Source: Verrucomicrobiota bacterium (lineage in GTDB: Bacteria > Verrucomicrobiota > Verrucomicrobiia > Opitutales > Opitutaceae). From it: 64,000 bases of DNA. Location: contig JAEWKR010000021.1 of NCBI GenBank assembly GCA_023457715.1, positions 134,714 to 198,713 of the forward strand, read 5' to 3'. The notes under the pieces are model-generated. The model saw only the letters and a list, made by a program, of their open reading frames with translations. It was not told the origin of the DNA and ran no database searches. Positions 60,268-64,000 of the stretch are shown here, piece by piece. The first letter of the stretch is position 1; each line of letters opens with the position of its first letter. Both the position numbers and the translations under genes were made by a program.

Positions 60268-61548
60268 TTACGCTTCCAGGAACGCGACGCCGGGCAGCAC
60301 CTTGCCTTCGAGGAGTTCGAGGCTGGCGCCGCCGCCGGTCGAGCAGTGCGTCACGACCTTCGCGACCTTGAATTTCTTGGCGGCCGTGGCCGTGTCGCCG
60401 CCGCCCACCACCGTGACCGCACCGCTGGCCGTGGCCTCGGCAATCGCGTCCGCCATGGCCTTCGTGCCCTCGGCGAACTTGTCGACTTCGAACACGCCCG
60501 CGGGCCCGTTCCAGACGATCGTCTTCGCCCGGAGGATCACCTCGGTGAACAGCTCGCGGCTCTTCGGGCCGGCGTCGAGGCCCATCCAAGGAGCCTGGAT
60601 ACCCTGCTTGTCCGTCGCCACGCCGGTCTGGACCGCCGCAATGTCCTCGGCCGAGCCGGGGAAGCGATCCGCCGTGATGAAGTCGACCGGCAGCGTGATC
60701 TTCACGCCCTTGGCCTTGGCCTTGTCCACCAGTTCCTGCGCGATCTTCGCGCCTTCGGGGTCGAAGAGGCTCGTGCCGATATCCATTCCCTCCAGCACCT
60801 TCTTGAAGGTGAAGGCCATGCCGCCGCCGATGATGATCTCGTTCGCCTTCTCCAGGAGATTGTTGATCAGCGGAATCTTGTCCGCGACCTTCGCGCCGCC
60901 GAGGATCGCGAGCAAGGGACGGGCCGGCTGGTCGATCACCTTCGCAAACGCGTTCAACTCGGCCTCCATGAGGAATCCCGCCGCCTTCACTGGAAGCAAC
61001 ACGCCGACCATCGAGCTGTGCGCCCGGTGGGCGGTCCCGAAGGCATCGTTGACGTACACGTCGGCGAGCTTCGACAGCGAGGCGCGGAACGCCTCCACCT
61101 GCTTCGGATCCGCCTTGATCGACTTCTCCGTCCCGTCCGGCTGCTTCTCCTTCACCTTGCCCTCCTCCTCAATGTGGAAGCGCAGGTTCTCGAGCAGCAC
61201 GACGTCGCCGGCCTTCAAGGCCCCGGGCGCGCACGCCGCCTCGACCGCCGGCCCGACGCAATCGTCGAGGAACTTGACCGGCTTGTTCAGCAGTTTCGCC
61301 AGCTCGTCTGCGACGGGCTTCAACGAGTACTTGGCGATCTTTTTCCCGTCCGGACGACCCAGGTGGCTGGCCAGCACGACGGACGCCCCCTTCTCGAGCG
61401 CGTAGTTGATCGTCGGCAGAGCCGCCACGATGCGGGCGTTGTTGGTGATCGCGCCGGTCGCCTTGTCCTGCGGGACGTTGAAGTCCACGCGGATGAAGAC
61501 GCGCTTGCCGGCGAGGTCGAGGTCACGGATCGACTTGAATTTTGCCAT
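60268..61548 (-). CDS. pgk: Phosphoglycerate kinase
   Basis: 426 residues. Transfers phosphate from 1,3-bisphosphoglycerate to ADP. RVFIRVDFNVPQD near the N-terminus, ASHLGRPDGK, AHSSMVGVLLPVKAAGFLME, LLAILGGAKVADKI, IWNGPAGVFEVDKFAEGTKA and VVGGGDTATAAKKF are all family motifs. Start at 61548 (MAKFKSIRDLDLAGK); upstream codons lie in a repeat. Second gene of the operon. Confidence 0.96.
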   Translation of the reverse strand: MAKFKSIRDLDLAGKRVFIRVDFNVPQDKATGAITNNARIVAALPTINYALEKGASVVLASHLGRPDGKKIAKYSLKPVADELAKLLNKPVKFLDDCVGPAVEAACAPGALKAGDVVLLENLRFHIEEEGKVKEKQPDGTEKSIKADPKQVEAFRASLSKLADVYVNDAFGTAHRAHSSMVGVLLPVKAAGFLMEAELNAFAKVIDQPARPLLAILGGAKVADKIPLINNLLEKANEIIIGGGMAFTFKKVLEGMDIGTSLFDPEGAKIAQELVDKAKAKGVKITLPVDFITADRFPGSAEDIAAVQTGVATDKQGIQAPWMGLDAGPKSRELFTEVILRAKTIVWNGPAGVFEVDKFAEGTKAMADAIAEATASGAVTVVGGGDTATAAKKFKVAKVVTHCSTGGGASLELLEGKVLPGVAFLEA

Positions 61549-61558
61549 GGAAAGAAAG

Positions 61559-61698
61559 GGCTGAAGGACTGAAGGGCTGAAAGACTGAAAGTAGGGCCAC
61601 GCCAACGCGCGCCTCGGCCCTACCTATGAACACAAAAAAAGGCTGAAAGGCCCGGGACTGCGCTGTTTTCAGCCATTCAGTCCTTCAGCCTTTCAGCC
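61559..61698. repeat. Octamer hairpin GGCTGAAA/TTTCAGCC in the gap-pgk gap
   Basis: Left arm 61559-61590: GGCTGAAG, GACTGAAG, GGCTGAAA, GACTGAAA. Right arm 61667-61698: TTTCAGCC, ATTCAGTC, CTTCAGCC, TTTCAGCC. A single extra GGCTGAAA sits at 61641. Left arm ends 10 bases from the pgk start and the right arm is 12 bases after the gap stop, so the mRNA between two cotranscribed genes can form a long stem. Confidence 0.87.
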
Positions 61699-61710
61699 CT
61701 TTCGAAACAA

Positions 61711-62757
61711 TTACAGGCCGGCGGCGACCTTCTTGGTGAGGTCCACAACGCGGTTCGAATAACCCCACTCGTTGTCGTACCACGAAACGAGCTTGAAGAA
61801 CTTCGAGTTCAGCTCGACGCCCGAACCGGCGTCGAAGATCGACGAGTTCTTGTCGTGGATGAAGTCCGAGGAGACGACCTCGTCCGTGGTGTAGGCGAGG
61901 ATGCCCTTCAGATAGGTCTCGCTGGCGCGCTTCATCGCCTCGCAGATCTCCTTGTAGGAGGTCTCCTTGACGGTGCGGACCGTGAGGTCGACGACCGAGA
62001 CCGTCGGGGTCGGCACGCGGAAGGCCATGCCGGTCAGCTTGCCCTTCACTTCGGGCAGCACGAGCGCGGTCGCCTTGGCGGCGCCGGTCGTCGACGGAAT
62101 GATGTTCTGAGCGGCAGTACGGCCACCCTTCCAGTCCTTCTTCGAGGGACCGTCGACCGTCTTCTGGGTCGCGGTGTACGAGTGGACCGTGGTCATGAGG
62201 CCTTCCTCGATGCCGAAGCCTTCCTTCAGCAGCACGTGCACGACCGGCGCGAGGCAGTTCGTGGTGCAGGAGGCGTTCGAAATGATGGTGTGCTTGGCGA
62301 GGTCGAGCTTGTCGTCGTTCACGCCCATGACGACCGTGATGTCCTCACCCTTCGCCGGAGCGGAGATGATGACCTTCTTGGCGCCGGCAGCGATGTGTCC
62401 CTTCGCCTTTTCGGCGTCGGTGAACAGACCGGTGGACTCGATGACGAGCTGCACGCCGAGCTTGGCCCACGGCAGTTCCGCCGGGCTCTTGGCGCTCACC
62501 ACCAGGATCTCCTTGCCGTTCACGATGAGGACATCGTCCTCCGCCTTGTCGGCGGCCGACTTCTTGGACCCGACCGTGCCGTTGAAGCGGCCCTGGGTGG
62601 AGTCGTACTTCAGCAGATAGGCCAGATTGTCGGCCGGGACGATATCGCCGACCGCGACGACCTCAAACGTCGAGCCGAGCAGTCCCTGCTCGACCAAAGC
62701 GCGGAAAACGAGGCGACCGATGCGGCCGAAACCATTGATTGCGACTTTAACTGCCAT
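61711..62757 (-). CDS. gap: Glyceraldehyde-3-phosphate dehydrogenase, type I
   Basis: 348 residues. NAD-binding N-domain (VAINGFGRIGRLVFRAL), catalytic SNASCTTNCLAPVVHVL with the active-site cysteine, FRVPTPTVSVVDLT, and C-terminal SWYDNEWGYSNRVVDL. An insert KKSAADKAEDDVLIVNGKE near residue 70 is common in some bacterial GAPDHs. GGAG is present 10 bases before the ATG on the minus strand. First gene of gap-pgk-tpiA. Confidence 0.96.
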   Translation of the reverse strand: MAVKVAINGFGRIGRLVFRALVEQGLLGSTFEVVAVGDIVPADNLAYLLKYDSTQGRFNGTVGSKKSAADKAEDDVLIVNGKEILVVSAKSPAELPWAKLGVQLVIESTGLFTDAEKAKGHIAAGAKKVIISAPAKGEDITVVMGVNDDKLDLAKHTIISNASCTTNCLAPVVHVLLKEGFGIEEGLMTTVHSYTATQKTVDGPSKKDWKGGRTAAQNIIPSTTGAAKATALVLPEVKGKLTGMAFRVPTPTVSVVDLTVRTVKETSYKEICEAMKRASETYLKGILAYTTDEVVSSDFIHDKNSSIFDAGSGVELNSKFFKLVSWYDNEWGYSNRVVDLTKKVAAGL

Positions 62758-62957
62758 AGTAGGACTCTCCGAGTTCTGTAGTGGTTGGTCTGATTTAATG
62801 TGCCCGCACGAGCGCGCGGACTGCCGAAAGAAGAGCGTCAGCCCGGCTTATGCAAGGGTTTTGGACAATCAATCATTGGCATAACCCGCGCGTTTATTGA
62901 TGCTGCTGTATCCCGTTAACGAGTTGCGGGATAAGGTCCCGGCACCAAAATCCCACC

Positions 62958-63908
62958 ATGCCCCTCCCCCTGCGGCATCCCGCCGCCCTGCTGCTCCTGG
63001 TCCTTGCGGCCGCCGCCCCCCTCCGCGCTGAGTACCTATTCACCTACTTCACGCGGAATGGGGAGGACGGCCTCCACCTGGCCTGGAGCACAGACGGCTA
63101 CCGGTGGGAAAAGACCAACGAGGGCGCCAGCTACCTGAAACCCACGGTTGGCGTCTCGAAACTCATGCGGGACCCGTGCGTCACCCGCGGTCCGGACGGA
63201 ACTTACCACATGGTCTGGACGGCAGGCTGGACCGAGGACGGGATTGGCTACGCCTCCACCCGGGATTTTGTCACCTGGTCGCCGCAGAAATACCTCCGCG
63301 TGATGGCCCACGAGCCGACCGTGAAGAACACCTGGGCGCCGGAAATCGTCTGGGATGCCGCCGCCCGCCATTTCCTCATTTTCTGGGCATCAACGGTGCC
63401 GGGGAAATTCCCGGAAACCGCCAATGCCTCCGAGAACGGCTACAACCACCGGATGTACGCCACCACTACGAAGGATTTTGAGACCTTCACGCCCACGCGG
63501 CTGTTCTACGACCCGGGTTTCAGCGTCATCGACGCCACGTTCGTGTCGGCCGGGGACCAGCTTCACTTCATTCTTAAGGACGAAACGCGTAATCCCCCGA
63601 AGAAGCACCTCCAGATCGCGACGGCGGCGTCCTACGCGGGGCCCTTCGGCCCGCCGTCCGCCCCCTTCACCCCGGAGGGTTTGTGGGTCGAAGGTCCGAC
63701 CGCCGCCAAGGTCGGCGGGCACTACGTCGTTTACTTCGACGCGTATACGAAGAAGCACTACGGTGCGATGCGCTCCCGCGACCTCCGGACCTGGGAGGAT
63801 GTCACGGCCCTCATGTCGTTTCCGGACGAAGGCACGCCCGTCCGGATGCGGCACGGCACCGTGGTCGAGGTGCCCGCCGAACTCATCGCCGCCTTGCGGA
63901 AGCCATAG
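62958..63908 (+). CDS. Secreted GH43-family glycosidase
   Basis: 316 residues. Signal peptide MPLPLRHPAALLLLVLAAAAPLRA. Five-bladed propeller of GH43 type: general base aspartate in LMRDPCVTRG, NTWAPEIVWDAAARHFLIFW, SVIDATFVSAGDQLHFI (modulating Asp) and general acid in LWVEGPTAAK. Exported form complements the cytoplasmic GH43 at 34432. Substrate likely arabinan or xylan side chains. Divergent from gap across 200 bases holding an ATCCCG...CGGGAT hairpin near 62911. Confidence 0.85.
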   Translation: MPLPLRHPAALLLLVLAAAAPLRAEYLFTYFTRNGEDGLHLAWSTDGYRWEKTNEGASYLKPTVGVSKLMRDPCVTRGPDGTYHMVWTAGWTEDGIGYASTRDFVTWSPQKYLRVMAHEPTVKNTWAPEIVWDAAARHFLIFWASTVPGKFPETANASENGYNHRMYATTTKDFETFTPTRLFYDPGFSVIDATFVSAGDQLHFILKDETRNPPKKHLQIATAASYAGPFGPPSAPFTPEGLWVEGPTAAKVGGHYVVYFDAYTKKHYGAMRSRDLRTWEDVTALMSFPDEGTPVRMRHGTVVEVPAELIAALRKP

Positions 63909-63915
63909 GTACACG

Positions 63916-64000
63916 GATGCGGGCGAGCCCCCCGCGGTCCCCCCGCCCGCCCCCCCCTCGTGATGGACCCCCGGCGGCCCCCCCCCCAGGGTTGGGGGGC
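63916..64000. repeat. Degenerate GC-rich repeat copies at the window end
   Basis: GATGCGGGCGAGCCCCCC then GCGGTCC at 63916-63940 and GATGGACCCCCGGCGGCCC from 63962 look like damaged inverted and direct copies of the palindrome. Long C and G runs suggest sequencing error or contig end. Confidence 0.45.

Noticed and set aside
62800..62957. Sigma-70 promoter for gap
   Set aside because: The region is AT-richer and contains TTGATT and GCATAA-like boxes, but no pair has normal spacing, so none is reported.

Overview
The window is high-GC DNA from a diderm bacterium, most likely a verrucomicrobial opitute (Opitutaceae or a close relative). Four things point there. Five secreted or cytoplasmic glycosidases (GH3, GH30, a GH30-like clan-A protein and two GH43) suggest plant-polysaccharide use. 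Two secreted enzymes carry Ig-like modules followed by paired ~120-residue C-terminal modules of the NLSTRG type common in Opitutaceae. waaA and gmhA imply an LPS outer membrane. Hybrid PAS kinases and an ECF sigma/anti-sigma/secreted-protein set are also typical. No rRNA, tRNA, CRISPR array, prophage or insertion sequence was seen, so this is ordinary chromosome rather than an island. Taxonomy is inferred from protein style only.

Layout. 0-4.6 kb: 5'-truncated GH3, a stand-alone receiver, a BLUF photoreceptor and a membrane metallophosphoesterase. 4.8-8.5 kb: two complete ABC-2 ATPase/permease pairs in one overlapping operon. 8.5-11.3 kb: a secreted protein, an ECF sigma factor and its zinc-finger anti-sigma. 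11.4-20 kb: GH30, a PAS hybrid kinase, two bPH2 proteins, a VasI-like protein and an esterase. 20.2-27.1 kb: S9 peptidase, GNAT, an allantoinase-like protein that lacks two metal-site residues, an NCS2 purine permease and small membrane proteins. 27.1-34.4 kb: SNF2 helicase, waaA, M16 protease. 34.4-42.5 kb: GH43, a small secreted protein with a matrixin, then ferrochelatase coupled to a second hybrid kinase. 42.7-49.8 kb: SulP transporter, a tight five-gene operon recF-TSUP-ruvC-deacetylase-glycosyltransferase, and gmhA. 49.8-59 kb: a soluble chemoreceptor with inverted domain order, cyclophilin, MFS exporter, clan-A glycosidase, TPR membrane protein, cardiolipin synthase. 59.3-64 kb: the glycolytic operon gap-pgk-tpiA with a strong terminator, then a secreted GH43 and a poor-quality contig end.

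The least explained material is between the genes. Many gaps hold tandem arrays of 7- or 8-base units (CTGAAAT, CCGGAGGG, GGCTGAAA, AATGCAG). At several loci the complementary array lies 25-100 bases away, giving long hairpins whose arms can pair in more than one register. Two unit families recur at loci up to 40 kb apart. A second family is a GC-rich palindrome with core GGACCGCGGGCGG...CCGCCCGC, present in at least four places, one of them inside the 3' end of recF. Together they look like two interspersed non-coding repeat families.
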